A stretch of DNA of 64,000 nt from positions 23,205 through 87,204 of the forward strand of contig JAPUEK010000042.1 in assembly GCA_027492585.1 (NCBI GenBank), in the 5' to 3' direction. Position numbers and translations under genes: made by a program. Within the stretch, counting starts at the first letter, position 1; each line of letters begins with the position of its first letter. This document shows, piece after piece, positions 1 through 7,689 of the stretch. A model generated the notes under the pieces. The model was not told the origin of the DNA. It ran no database searches and worked only from the letters and a program-made list of their open reading frames with translations. The stretch comes from Paracoccaceae bacterium. Lineage in GTDB: Bacteria; Pseudomonadota; Alphaproteobacteria; Rhodobacterales; Rhodobacteraceae.

Positions 1-51
1 CGCCCGGTTGACGAGTTCCAGCATATATTGCTCAGCCGCAGACAAGGACAT
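1..51 (-). CDS. CAP/SCP-domain protein, N-terminal fragment (runs off the left edge)
   Basis: Only the first 17 codons are inside the window. The peptide MSLSAAEQYMLELVNRA matches the way many Rhodobacteraceae secreted or calcium-binding CAP-domain (SCP/PR-1-like) proteins begin, where an M-L-E-L-[VI]-N-x-x-R segment forms the first helix. The ATG is at 49-51. The gene lies on the same strand as the HerA-like ATPase, 74 bp further along, and would be transcribed after it. Function cannot be judged from 17 residues; the family call rests on this motif alone. Confidence 0.5.
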   Translation of the reverse strand, partial: MSLSAAEQYMLELVNRA

Positions 52-125
52 GATGCAAACCTTTCCCCCAATCGTGACGGGCAAGGCTTAACGGAGAAAT
101 AAGGCAGACTGGCGGCAGCTTCTTG

Positions 126-1688
126 TCAGCGCTTGCCAAAAATGGTGCCGAGCACCCCCCGGATGATGGCCTGACCGCTGCGCGACCCGAGCTGTCTTGC
201 GAAACTTTTCGCAAAAACCTCGCCAACCGAATCGGAACGCGAGCTGCGGGTCTTGCCCGTACCGCCGCTGCGGGTGCCGCCTGCGCCGCTGTCATAGCGG
301 CGGGCATTGCGGAACTCGCGGTCGGCCTGCTGATCGGCGTCCTTCTGGCGGGCGGCCTGTTCCTCTTCCGCCGCCGCCTGCCGTGCCGCAGCATCGGCGC
401 GGGCGCGCAGCCGTTCATAGGCGCTGTCGCGGTCGATGGCCGTGTCATATTTCGCGCCGAGCCCCGACGCCGCCACCAGTTGCGCCCGCTGGCCCGCGTC
501 GATCGGCCCGATCTGCGAGGACGGCGGGCGGACAAGGGTGCGCTCCACCACCGAGGGGATGCCCTTTGCCTCAAGGAAGGAGGTCACGGCCTCGCCGGTG
601 CCGACATCGCGGATCGCATCCTCTGTCGCAAAGCGCGGATTGGCGCGGTAGGTCTCGGCGGCCATCCGCAGGTCCTTCTGGTCCTTGGCGGTGAAGGCGC
701 GCAGGGCGTGCTGCACCCGGTTGCCCAGCTGGCCGAGGATCACATCCGGCACGTCCGCCGGGTTCTGGGTGATGAAATAGACCCCGACCCCCTTGGAGCG
801 GATCAGCCGCGCCACCTGTTCCACCTTGGAAATCAGCGCCTTCGGGGCGTCGGTGAAAAGAAGATGCGCCTCGTCGAAGAAGAAGACCAGCTTCGGTTTC
901 TCCGGGTCGCCCACCTCCGGCAGTTCCTCGAAAAGCTCGGAGAGAAGCCACAGCAGGAAGGTCGCATAAAGCCGCGGGCTGTTCATCAGCTTGTCGGCGG
1001 CGAGGATGTTGATCATCCCCGCACCGGAGGCATCCGTCCGCATCAGATCGGCAAGCTGGAGCGCGGGCTCCCCGAACATCCGGGCCGCCCCCTGGTTTTC
1101 CAGCACCAGAAGCCGCCGCTGGATCGCCCCGACGGAGGTGGTGGAGACAAGGCCGTAGCGCGCCGAAATCTCGTCGGCATGTTCGGCGATGAAGGTCAGC
1201 AGCGCCTGAAGGTCCTTGAGGTCGAGAAGCGGCAGTTGTTCCTCGTCCGACAGGCGGAAGGCCACGTTCAGCACGCCCTCCTGCGGCTCGGTCAGTTCCA
1301 GGAGGCGGGAGAGGAGAAGCGGCCCCATCTCCGCCACCGTGGCGCGGATCGGATGGCCCTGCGTGCCGAACATGTCCCAGAAGGTCACCGGAAAGGCGCG
1401 GTATTGCAGATCGAGCCCGATGGTCGCGGCACGCTTGGTGAAAGCGTCATGGAGCTTGCCCGCCGCCGAGCCCGCCGCACCAAGCCCCGACAGATCGCCC
1501 TTCACATCGGCGAGAAAGACCGGCACGCCCTCGGCCGAAAAGCCCTCGGCGAGGATCTGGAGCGTCACCGTCTTGCCGGTCCCCGTCGCTCCGGCGATCA
1601 GCCCGTGGCGGTTGCCGTATTTCAGAAGGAGGTTCTGCGGCACGCCGTAGCCTTCACCACCGCCACCCACGAAAATCGTCTCACCCAT
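126..1688 (-). CDS. HerA-like helicase / DUF853 (YjgR-type) P-loop ATPase
   Basis: Predicted cytoplasmic hexameric ATPase of the FtsK-HerA superfamily, DUF853/YjgR group, about 520 aa. The Walker A motif GATGTGKT lies near residues 33-40, and the Walker B segment LVFFFDEAHLLF near residue 268. An arginine-rich, Gln/Ala-rich linker (about 430-490) precedes a C-terminal GTIFGKR-like tail, as in YjgR. Three ATGs occur in a row (1694, 1691, 1688). The third is preferred because AAGGGG lies 6 nt before it. The cellular role of the family is not well established; DNA translocation or repair is inferred from homology only. The gene stands alone, followed by the CAP-domain gene. Confidence 0.9.
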   Translation of the reverse strand: MGETIFVGGGGEGYGVPQNLLLKYGNRHGLIAGATGTGKTVTLQILAEGFSAEGVPVFLADVKGDLSGLGAAGSAAGKLHDAFTKRAATIGLDLQYRAFPVTFWDMFGTQGHPIRATVAEMGPLLLSRLLELTEPQEGVLNVAFRLSDEEQLPLLDLKDLQALLTFIAEHADEISARYGLVSTTSVGAIQRRLLVLENQGAARMFGEPALQLADLMRTDASGAGMINILAADKLMNSPRLYATFLLWLLSELFEELPEVGDPEKPKLVFFFDEAHLLFTDAPKALISKVEQVARLIRSKGVGVYFITQNPADVPDVILGQLGNRVQHALRAFTAKDQKDLRMAAETYRANPRFATEDAIRDVGTGEAVTSFLEAKGIPSVVERTLVRPPSSQIGPIDAGQRAQLVAASGLGAKYDTAIDRDSAYERLRARADAAARQAAAEEEQAARQKDADQQADREFRNARRYDSGAGGTRSGGTGKTRSSRSDSVGEVFAKSFARQLGSRSGQAIIRGVLGTIFGKR

Positions 1689-1795
1689 CATCATCCCCTT
1701 GCAGCGTTCCTGCCGCTTCGTTTCCAGGACTGCCGCGCCGCCGCCCGGCCGTCGGCCGCAGTCTGTCGTCCGGTCTCAAAATACATTCTTAACCT

Positions 1796-1898
1796 TATGA
1801 TGCCAGTGTCCTTGTCATCGGGTGTGCGTTTCCTCGCCCGGTGATGACTTCCTCCCTGTCTGACTGGCCGCGCCCCTTGAAAAGGCGCGGCTTTTTTT
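1796..1898 (+). ncRNA. Candidate small RNA with terminator (first of two)
   Basis: No gene is annotated on the plus strand here, yet there is a textbook intrinsic terminator: GCCGCGCC (1867-1874), a loop, GGCGCGGC (1884-1891), then seven T. Upstream lies a -10-like TATGAT (1796-1801) with only a weak -35. The 90-nt interval between them holds a second stem-loop (about 1815-1847, TCATCGGG paired with CCCGGTGATGA through a bulge) and a pyrimidine-rich linker CTTCCTCCCTG. Two hairpins with a C/U-rich single-stranded stretch resemble alphaproteobacterial trans-acting sRNAs. Transcription is inferred, not shown. Confidence 0.4.
1867..1898 (+). terminator. Intrinsic terminator of candidate sRNA 1
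   Basis: The hairpin is an 8-bp perfect GC-rich stem (1867-1874 with 1884-1891) followed by T7 at 1892-1898. It is oriented to stop plus-strand transcription, and there is no plus-strand protein gene upstream of it in the window. Confidence 0.75.
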
Positions 1899-1957
1899 CG
1901 GTATTTCATGCCGCAGTCCGGGGCCGGACGGTGCCGCAACCCTCCCCCGAATCCTAG

Positions 1958-1986
1958 TTGACGATTGTGTGAAACCACCGTAGCTT
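1958..1986 (+). promoter_or_regulatory. Strong sigma-70-type promoter
   Basis: TTGACG at 1958-1963 and TAGCTT at 1981-1986 are separated by exactly 17 nt. This is the best -35/-10 pair in the window. The predicted start (about 1992-1994) falls on or next to the ATG at 1994, so the transcript would be nearly leaderless. Confidence 0.6.
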
Positions 1987-1992
1987 CTGCGC

Positions 1993-2068
1993 CATGAAGT
2001 CGGCCAGTCCGACAGGGAGCAAAAAATAAATTGTAAAAGGGCCGGGTCCTCCTGGCCCTTTTGCTTTT
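1993..2068 (+). ncRNA. Candidate small RNA or leaderless 11-codon mRNA (second of two)
   Basis: A promoter at 1958-1986 and an intrinsic terminator at 2035-2068 bracket a transcript of about 75 nt. It begins at or next to ATG 1994, which opens an 11-codon frame (MKSASPTGSKK, stop TAA 2027-2029). The RNA would contain a small hairpin GTCGG/CCGAC (1999-2013), an exposed AGGGAG followed by an A/U-rich stretch, and a terminator loop containing TCCTCCT, which is complementary to Shine-Dalgarno sequences. It could be a regulatory RNA, a micropeptide mRNA or both. Sequence alone does not decide. Confidence 0.5.
2035..2068 (+). terminator. Intrinsic terminator with anti-Shine-Dalgarno loop
   Basis: AAAAGGGCC (2035-2043) pairs with GGCCCTTTT (2054-2062). 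The ten-base loop is GGGTCCTCCT, and a TTTTGCTTTTT tract follows. It terminates the short transcript from the 1958-1986 promoter, about 150 bp before the ialB-like gene. Confidence 0.75.
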
Positions 2069-2225
2069 TCTCCCGCTCCCTGTCAGGGGATGGCCGGCGT
2101 CCCCCTTGCATTTCCGGTGATCACGGTTTCTCTATGCCGGGATTCCGCCGGCCCGGCATTTCGGGCCTGACACAGATCGCCACCCATGTTAGAGGCAGCG
2201 CGGCACAACCAAGGAAGTGACAGAA

Positions 2226-2933
2226 ATGTCCATGACGGAAACTTCGCGCAAACTGGCCCTTTCGCTGGGTCTCGGGCTTGGCCTTCTGGCGGCTCCGGCG
2301 CTCTTCGCACAGGAAACCACCGCTCCGGCGGCCGATGCCGCGGCACCTGCCGAAGGCACGGTGACGGCGGATCAGGCCTCTCCCGACGGGCTGTCGATGG
2401 GGGCGGAACCCGTGGCCACGCCCGAGAGCCTGACCCAGGAGACGGCAGAGGTCGGCCAGACCTACATGCTGAAGAAGTTCGAGCTCTGGGAGCAGCGCTG
2501 CGTGAAGATGGCCGACGGCTCCGATCCCTGCCAGCTCTATCAGCTCCTGAAGGACAAGGACGGCAATTCGGTCGCCGAGATCAGCCTCTTCGGCCTGCCC
2601 GCCGGTGGTCAGGCCGCGGCGGGGGCGACGATCATCGCGCCGCTGGAAACCCTGCTGACCGCCAATCTGGCCATTGCCATCGACACCGGCAAGGCCAAGA
2701 TCTACCCGTTCACCTTCTGCGCGGCCATCGGCTGCGTGGCGCGCGTCGGCTTCACCGCCGATGAGGTCGCCCAGTTCAAGAAGGGCGCCAATGCGGTGAT
2801 CACCATCGTCCCGGCCGTGGCGCCGGATCAGAAAGTGGTGCTGGACGCCTCGCTGAAAGGTTTCACCGCCGGGTTCGAGGCCGTGAAGGCCACGACGCCC
2901 GCTCCGGCGCCCGCCGCTCCGGCTGCGCCCTGA
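2226..2933 (+). CDS. Invasion associated locus B (IalB) family periplasmic protein
   Basis: 235-aa exported protein of the IalB family (Pfam IalB). An N-terminal signal peptide (hydrophobic LALSLGLGLGLLAAPALFA, cleavage near AQE) is followed by a low-complexity Ala/Pro/Glu linker. The conserved domain, from about residue 75, contains two cysteine pairs: RCVKMADGSDPC, and CAAIGC further on, likely disulphides. The C terminus is an Ala/Pro tail. An in-frame GTG at 2217 is possible, but AAGGA at 2211-2215 is spaced correctly for ATG 2226. Outside pathogens the role of the family is unclear; envelope stress or surface function is usually assumed. A terminator follows directly. Confidence 0.88.
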   Translation: MSMTETSRKLALSLGLGLGLLAAPALFAQETTAPAADAAAPAEGTVTADQASPDGLSMGAEPVATPESLTQETAEVGQTYMLKKFELWEQRCVKMADGSDPCQLYQLLKDKDGNSVAEISLFGLPAGGQAAAGATIIAPLETLLTANLAIAIDTGKAKIYPFTFCAAIGCVARVGFTADEVAQFKKGANAVITIVPAVAPDQKVVLDASLKGFTAGFEAVKATTPAPAPAAPAAP

Positions 2934-2955
2934 TCCTTCCGGCAGCGCAAACAGG

Positions 2956-2981
2956 AAACCCCGCCCTTCGGCGGGGTTTTT
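2956..2981 (+). terminator. Intrinsic terminator after the ialB-like gene
   Basis: CCCCGCC (2959-2965), loop CTTC with flanking bases, GGCGGGG (2970-2976), then TTTTT. It sits 23 bp after the stop codon and between convergent genes. Confidence 0.85.
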
Positions 2982-3017
2982 CATTGGGGAAGGCCCTGTC
3001 TCCGAGAAAGCCGCGCC

Positions 3018-4226
3018 TCACACCTTTCGCAGCGCGATCACCGCATTGAGACCGCCAAAGGCGAAGGCATTGGACAGCACCACCTGCACCCGTGCCTGCC
3101 GCGCCACGTTCGGCACCACGTCGAGCGCACATTCCGGGTCCGGCTCCTCATAGCCGATGGTCGGGGCGATCACGCCCTTCGTGAGCGCCATCAGGCAGGC
3201 GAGCAGCTCCACCGCCCCCGTGCCGCCGATCAGATGGCCGTGCATGGATTTGGTGGAGGAAATCATCAGCCGGTCCGCATGGGCGCCGAAGACATCGGCC
3301 ACCGCCGCACATTCGGTCTTGTCATTGGCCGCCGTGCCGGTGCCATGGGCGTTGATATAGCCCACGTCCTCGGGGTTGATGCGCCCATCCTGCAAGGCCC
3401 CGGCAATCGCCCGCGCCGCCCCCTGTTTCGAGGGCATGACGATATCGGCGGCATCCGAGGTCATGGCGAAACCCACCACCTCGCCCAGAATCTCCGCCCC
3501 CCGCGCCCGCGCATGGTCGAATTCCTCGAAGACGAAGACCGCCGCCCCCTCCCCCTGAACCATGCCGGAACGGTTGAGGCTGAAGGGCCGGCAGGCCTCC
3601 TTCGACATGACCCGCAGACCCTCCCAGGCCTTGATCCCGCCGAAGCACAGCATGGATTCCGACCCGCCGGTCAGCATGACCTTCGCCCCGCCGGAACGGA
3701 TCATCTGGAAGGCCAGCCCCATGGCGTGATTGGAACTCGCGCAGGCCGTGGCCACCGAAAAGGCCGGTCCCTTGAGGTTGAACTCCATCGAGACATGGCT
3801 GGCGGCGGCATTGTTCATCAGCTTCGGCACGACGAAGGGATGGACGCGGTTCTTCCCCTCCTCATAGACGGTGCGGTAATTCTCGTCCCAGGTATTGACC
3901 CCGCCCGCCGCCGTGCCGAGCACCACGCCCGAGGCATAGCCGAGATGCCCGTCGAAGTTCAGCCCCGACTGCGCCACCGCCTGCCGGGCGGCCAGAAGGG
4001 TGAACTGGGTGAACTTGTCGTAGAAGGTGATCTGCTGGCGGTTGAAATGCGCCTCCGGGTCCCAGCCATGGACCTGCCCGCCGATGCGGATGGCCAGCCG
4101 GTCCTTGTCGCGGATGTCGAGTTCGGTGATCCCGCAGCGCCCGTCGGCAAAGGCGTCATAGGTGCCGGAAACATCCTGGGCGAGCGCGTTGATCGTGCCG
4201 GCGCCGGTGATCGCCACCCGCTTCAT
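3018..4226 (-). CDS. Beta-ketoacyl-ACP synthase (KAS II/FabF-like)
   Basis: 402-aa condensing enzyme that elongates acyl-ACP with malonyl-ACP. The thiolase-fold catalytic set is complete: Cys in VATACASSNHA (about 164), His in NAHGTGT (about 294), Lys in STKSMHG and His in MHGHLIGGTGAVE (about 330). It is translationally coupled to the ACP gene: the ACP stop and this ATG overlap as ATGA at 4223-4226. Being paired with its own ACP and lying downstream of lpxD suggests a dedicated role in making an acyl chain for lipid A or another envelope lipid, rather than bulk fatty acid synthesis. That role is inferred. Confidence 0.9.
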   Translation of the reverse strand: MKRVAITGAGTINALAQDVSGTYDAFADGRCGITELDIRDKDRLAIRIGGQVHGWDPEAHFNRQQITFYDKFTQFTLLAARQAVAQSGLNFDGHLGYASGVVLGTAAGGVNTWDENYRTVYEEGKNRVHPFVVPKLMNNAAASHVSMEFNLKGPAFSVATACASSNHAMGLAFQMIRSGGAKVMLTGGSESMLCFGGIKAWEGLRVMSKEACRPFSLNRSGMVQGEGAAVFVFEEFDHARARGAEILGEVVGFAMTSDAADIVMPSKQGAARAIAGALQDGRINPEDVGYINAHGTGTAANDKTECAAVADVFGAHADRLMISSTKSMHGHLIGGTGAVELLACLMALTKGVIAPTIGYEEPDPECALDVVPNVARQARVQVVLSNAFAFGGLNAVIALRKV

Positions 4227-4531
4227 CTTGCGGCGACCAGCCCTTCGACGGCGGCGATGATCGCGGCCACCGAGGAGATGTCGAACTCCGAAGCCGTGGG
4301 GTCATTGGCGTTGAACGGCACGGAGATGTCGAAGGCTTCCTCGATGGCGAAGATGGATTCCACCAGACCGAGGCTGTCGATGCCGAGGCTTTCGGGCGTC
4401 GCTTCCGGGGTCACGTCCGCGAGGTCCAGAACCGCCTGTTCGGCAATGATGGCCCGCACCCGCTCTGCGATGCTCGTGGTTTCGGTATGGCTGTTCCTGC
4501 CAGTGTCGCTCGCTGTCCCGGTCGCAGTCAT
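4223..4531 (-). CDS. Acyl carrier protein (accessory, not the fab-cluster copy)
   Basis: 102-aa ACP, longer than the about 77-aa housekeeping AcpP because of a 20-residue Thr/Ser-rich N-terminal lead. The phosphopantetheine attachment serine lies in LGIDSLGLVE. The acidic helix II that follows (ESIFAIEEAFDI) is typical of ACPs. The gene overlaps the following ketoacyl synthase by 4 nt and starts 32 bp after lpxD ends. Its separation from fabD/fabG suggests a specialised carrier, as rhizobial AcpXL is for lipid A, but the sequence is not obviously AcpXL. Confidence 0.88.
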   Translation of the reverse strand: MTATGTASDTGRNSHTETTSIAERVRAIIAEQAVLDLADVTPEATPESLGIDSLGLVESIFAIEEAFDISVPFNANDPTASEFDISSVAAIIAAVEGLVAAR

Positions 4532-4562
4532 CTAGGCCCTTTCTTCGGCTTCCTCCGGCGGT

Positions 4563-5654
4563 CTAGTCGGTCTCCGTGACGGTTCCGTGACCCTTCTCAA
4601 GCGCGGCAACCCGTGCCGCCAGACGCGGCAGACGGCGCAGCGCCTTCTGGATCTCGACATGGGATTCCATCTTCACCGCCGGATAGCCCAGAAGCACCCG
4701 CCCGGCGGGCGCGTTGGTGAAGACCTTGGTGGCCCCGCCGCAGATCACATCGTCACCGATGAAGATGTTGTCATTGACCCCGCATTGCCCGGCCAGCACC
4801 ACGCGGTCGCCGATGCGGCTCGACCCGGCAATGCCGACCTGCCCGCAGAGCAGGCAATCGCGCCCGACCTGAACGTTGTGACCGACATGCACGAGATTGT
4901 CGAGCTTGGTGCCGGAGCCGATCACCGTATCGCGGATCGTGCCGCGGTCGATGGCGCAATTGGCGCCGATCTCCACGTCATCCCCGATGCTCACGGCGCC
5001 GAGAGAATGGATACGGGTCCAGCTTTGCTGGCGGATTTCCTCACGATGCCCAAGGGTTGCGCGGATTTCCTCAACCCCCGACCTCTCGGGCGTCACAAAG
5101 GAGAAGCCGTCAGAACCGATCACCGCCCCCGGCTGGCAGATGAAACGGTCGCCGATCTTCACCCGCGCCCCGATCCGCGCGCCTTGCAGGATCAGCGCAT
5201 CGGAGCCGATCACCGCGCCTTCGGCGATGGAGACATGGCTGGCGATCCGCGCGCCCGGCCCGATCCTTGCACCCGCACCGATGGTCACGAAGGGACCGAC
5301 GGCCGCACCCGCGCCCAGCTGCGCCGAAGGGTCCACCACCGCCATCGGATGCACGCCTGCGGCGATCTGCGGTCCCGGATCGAGCATCCGCGACAGCCCC
5401 GCCATGGCAAGCCGCCCGCGCGGCGCGAAGATCGCGGCCTTCAGCCCCAACCCCTGCCAATCCGCCCCCGGCCAAAGGAGCGCCACCTGCGCCTGCCCCT
5501 GCGCCAGCCCCGCCGCATATTTCGGGTCCATGGCAAGCGCGAGCGCCCCCTCCCCGGCCGAGGCCGGTTCGGAGGCATGGGTCACGGTCAGATCAAGATC
5601 GCCCGCCGCCTCCGCCCCGAGGGCGGTCGCAATTTCACGGATGCTGTGGGCCAT
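4563..5654 (-). CDS. lpxD: UDP-3-O-(3-hydroxyacyl)glucosamine N-acyltransferase LpxD
   Basis: 363 aa. Transfers a 3-hydroxyacyl chain from ACP to UDP-3-O-acyl-glucosamine, the third step of lipid A synthesis, in the cytoplasm. The N-terminal uridine-binding domain (1-110) is followed by left-handed beta-helix hexapeptide repeats such as IGAGARIGPGARI. The catalytic histidine lies in KLDNLVHVGHNVQVG (about residue 247), and a C-terminal helical segment closes the protein. Family length is about 340. In many alphaproteobacteria lpxD sits with bamA-fabZ-lpxA-lpxB; here it sits between an L,D-transpeptidase and an ACP/KAS pair, so it may be a second copy. Confidence 0.9.
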   Translation of the reverse strand: MAHSIREIATALGAEAAGDLDLTVTHASEPASAGEGALALAMDPKYAAGLAQGQAQVALLWPGADWQGLGLKAAIFAPRGRLAMAGLSRMLDPGPQIAAGVHPMAVVDPSAQLGAGAAVGPFVTIGAGARIGPGARIASHVSIAEGAVIGSDALILQGARIGARVKIGDRFICQPGAVIGSDGFSFVTPERSGVEEIRATLGHREEIRQQSWTRIHSLGAVSIGDDVEIGANCAIDRGTIRDTVIGSGTKLDNLVHVGHNVQVGRDCLLCGQVGIAGSSRIGDRVVLAGQCGVNDNIFIGDDVICGGATKVFTNAPAGRVLLGYPAVKMESHVEIQKALRRLPRLAARVAALEKGHGTVTETD

Positions 5655-5684
5655 GGCGTCCTCCGGTCCTGACGGGCGGAAGGA

Positions 5685-7325
5685 TTAGCCCTGAACGCCG
5701 TCCAAGACCACCCCGGCCTTGGTCAGCGCCTCGAAAATCGCGGCGTCACGCCCGTAGACATCGCGGCGATAGCTCATCCCGCCCTTGGCCGTGGGCCAGG
5801 CGGTGAAATACACCAGATGCACCGGCACCCCGTTGGTCAGCGTGACATTGCTTTCCCGCCCGCCGTCCAGCTCCGACTGGAACAGGCCCTTCGGATCGTC
5901 GCTTTGCGCCGACAGGAGCGTATAGGCGAAGTCGAAGGGATCGCCGAGCCGGATGCAGCCGTGGCTGTAGGCCCGCACCTCGTTGGCGAAAAGGTTCTTG
6001 GCCGGGGTGTCATGCAGGTAGATGTTGTAGGGGTTCGGGAACATGAACTTCACCTTGCCGAGCGCATTGCCGTCCGAAGGCGGCTGGCGCAGGCCGAAGG
6101 GGAAGGAAGAGGCGGAATAGGCCGCGAAATTCACCGCCCCGCGCGGCACCACCCGGCCCTTGCTGTCCACCACCTGAAGATGGCCGACCGCATTGGGGTT
6201 GCGCTGCAGAAGCGGCAGATATTCCTTGACGATGATGGACCGCGGCACGCCCCAGCTCGGGTTCACCACCATATATTCCATCTTGTCGGAAAATTCCGGG
6301 GTGCGCTGATCGGGAACGTTCTTGCCGATCACCGCGCGGGTCTCGAAGGTCACGCGGCCCTGATCGACGATGCGGGCGACGAAATCGGGCAGGTTCACCC
6401 AGATATGGCGGCTGCCGCGCGGGGCGTCGCCCATCCAGCGGAGCCGTTCAAGCGCCACCACCACCGATTTCAGCCGCGCCTCCGGCGGCTGGTTGATCGC
6501 GGCGATCGTCGCCTCGGAGGCGATGCCGTCGGCGGTCAGCCCCATATCCACCTGAAAGCGCTGCACGGCCCGCGACAGCGCCCGGTCATAGCTGCCGCTC
6601 GCCGAATGGCCGAGGTAGCCGAGCGCCACCAGCCGGTCGCGCAGCGCCACGACCGCAGGCCCCTTCTGCCCCGGCTGAAGCGCGCCCGCCGGAACCGGCG
6701 CCCCCCAGAGGTTGCCGGCGATCACCGCCTCCAGCCGCATCTTCTCTTTCATCAGCCGGGCATATTCCGGCCCGCGCGGCGTCAGCGCGTGCAGGTAGCG
6801 CGCAGGTTCCGACCCCGCGATCCCGGCCAGAAGGGCGGCGGGCTCCGGCCGGACGATCTCGCGCACGATGGTCGGGTCGATCTTCGACGGCACGAGCGCG
6901 CCGCTTTTCACATCCCGCGCATAGGCGAGATAGGCCGTGGTCATCGCCACTTCGAGCCGGCCCCGGTCGCCTTCCGTGACGGCCGAGCGGAAGGCATGGA
7001 TCAGCCCGGCGCGGTCATAGCGTTCCACCGGCAGCCCCTGCACGGAGGCCTCGTCGAGCGCGTCAAGGAAGGCGGCGCGGCGGGCGACATCCTCCGGCCC
7101 GGTCCAGAGCGGTGCGTAGGCGCGGGTACGGTAGAACTCGGCAACCGATTCCTGCGCCGCTGCCGCCTCGGCGACGGCGCGGGTGAAGGAGGGATTCTGC
7201 CCCTGAACCACCGCCTGCGCCCGCGCAGCGCCCGCGAAAGAGAGTGTCAAGGCCGTTGCCGCCACAAAACTGAGCAGGCTTCCGCGCAGCGAGAAGGAAA
7301 AGGACGGGGAGAAAGTCTTGGTCAC
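5685..7325 (-). CDS. L,D-transpeptidase, YcbB/LdtD type
   Basis: 546-aa periplasmic peptidoglycan cross-linking enzyme. A signal peptide (about 1-36, ending ARAQA) is followed by a scaffold domain. A PG_binding_1 domain (about 215-270, GQKGPAVVALRDRLVALGYL) precedes the YkuD catalytic domain (about 300-480), which contains the catalytic His and Cys in SHGCIRLGDP. The length fits the large YcbB group, which makes 3-3 cross-links or attaches proteins to the wall. It is the first gene of a minus-strand run into lpxD (30-bp gap) and is divergent from the YcbK-like gene. In E. coli, ycbB and ycbK are neighbours too. Confidence 0.93.
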   Translation of the reverse strand: MTKTFSPSFSFSLRGSLLSFVAATALTLSFAGAARAQAVVQGQNPSFTRAVAEAAAAQESVAEFYRTRAYAPLWTGPEDVARRAAFLDALDEASVQGLPVERYDRAGLIHAFRSAVTEGDRGRLEVAMTTAYLAYARDVKSGALVPSKIDPTIVREIVRPEPAALLAGIAGSEPARYLHALTPRGPEYARLMKEKMRLEAVIAGNLWGAPVPAGALQPGQKGPAVVALRDRLVALGYLGHSASGSYDRALSRAVQRFQVDMGLTADGIASEATIAAINQPPEARLKSVVVALERLRWMGDAPRGSRHIWVNLPDFVARIVDQGRVTFETRAVIGKNVPDQRTPEFSDKMEYMVVNPSWGVPRSIIVKEYLPLLQRNPNAVGHLQVVDSKGRVVPRGAVNFAAYSASSFPFGLRQPPSDGNALGKVKFMFPNPYNIYLHDTPAKNLFANEVRAYSHGCIRLGDPFDFAYTLLSAQSDDPKGLFQSELDGGRESNVTLTNGVPVHLVYFTAWPTAKGGMSYRRDVYGRDAAIFEALTKAGVVLDGVQG

Positions 7326-7689
7326 GGCACATCCTTCACATCAACAGCGGCGCCGCGACGAACTCCGTCCAAACGGCCAATTTCCTTAACTTTCCTTCAA
7401 ATCCGGCGGAGTGTAAACCGCCCCGCTCCCGCGGTCCGCGGGAAAACCGGCCCGCTTGCGGCGATTGTCTCATTTCGAACACGAATAGGCAGCCTGCGGA
7501 ATTCCCCACTTGCAACTTTGGTGTTCAGCAAAAATTTGCCGATTGGCGCGAGACTCGAGTCGAAACGGTTGATCTGGCCTTTGGAACTTCACGCGTCTGT
7601 GTCATAAAGCTCAGGCACTTGGGGATAAGTGGCAGAACAACCGCCGGCACAGGCGGTCAGAAAGACCAGCGACGGGACAGGCGCAAAGA
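7326..7689. promoter_or_regulatory. Divergent control region between L,D-transpeptidase and YcbK-like genes
   Basis: 364 bp with no ORF of note. It must hold promoters for both directions. On the plus strand a TTGGAA (about 7577) with CATAAA 16 nt later is a weak sigma-70 candidate. TTAAC-TTTCCTTCAA at about 7386-7400 resembles a degenerate CtrA half-site pair but does not match TTAA-N7-TTAA. No clear operator was identified. Confidence 0.35.

Noticed and set aside
7326..7689. CtrA or ECF sigma sites upstream of the L,D-transpeptidase and YcbK-like genes
   Set aside because: TTAA-N7-TCAA deviates from the CtrA consensus, and the GGAACTT near 7578 lacks a matching -10 at the right distance.
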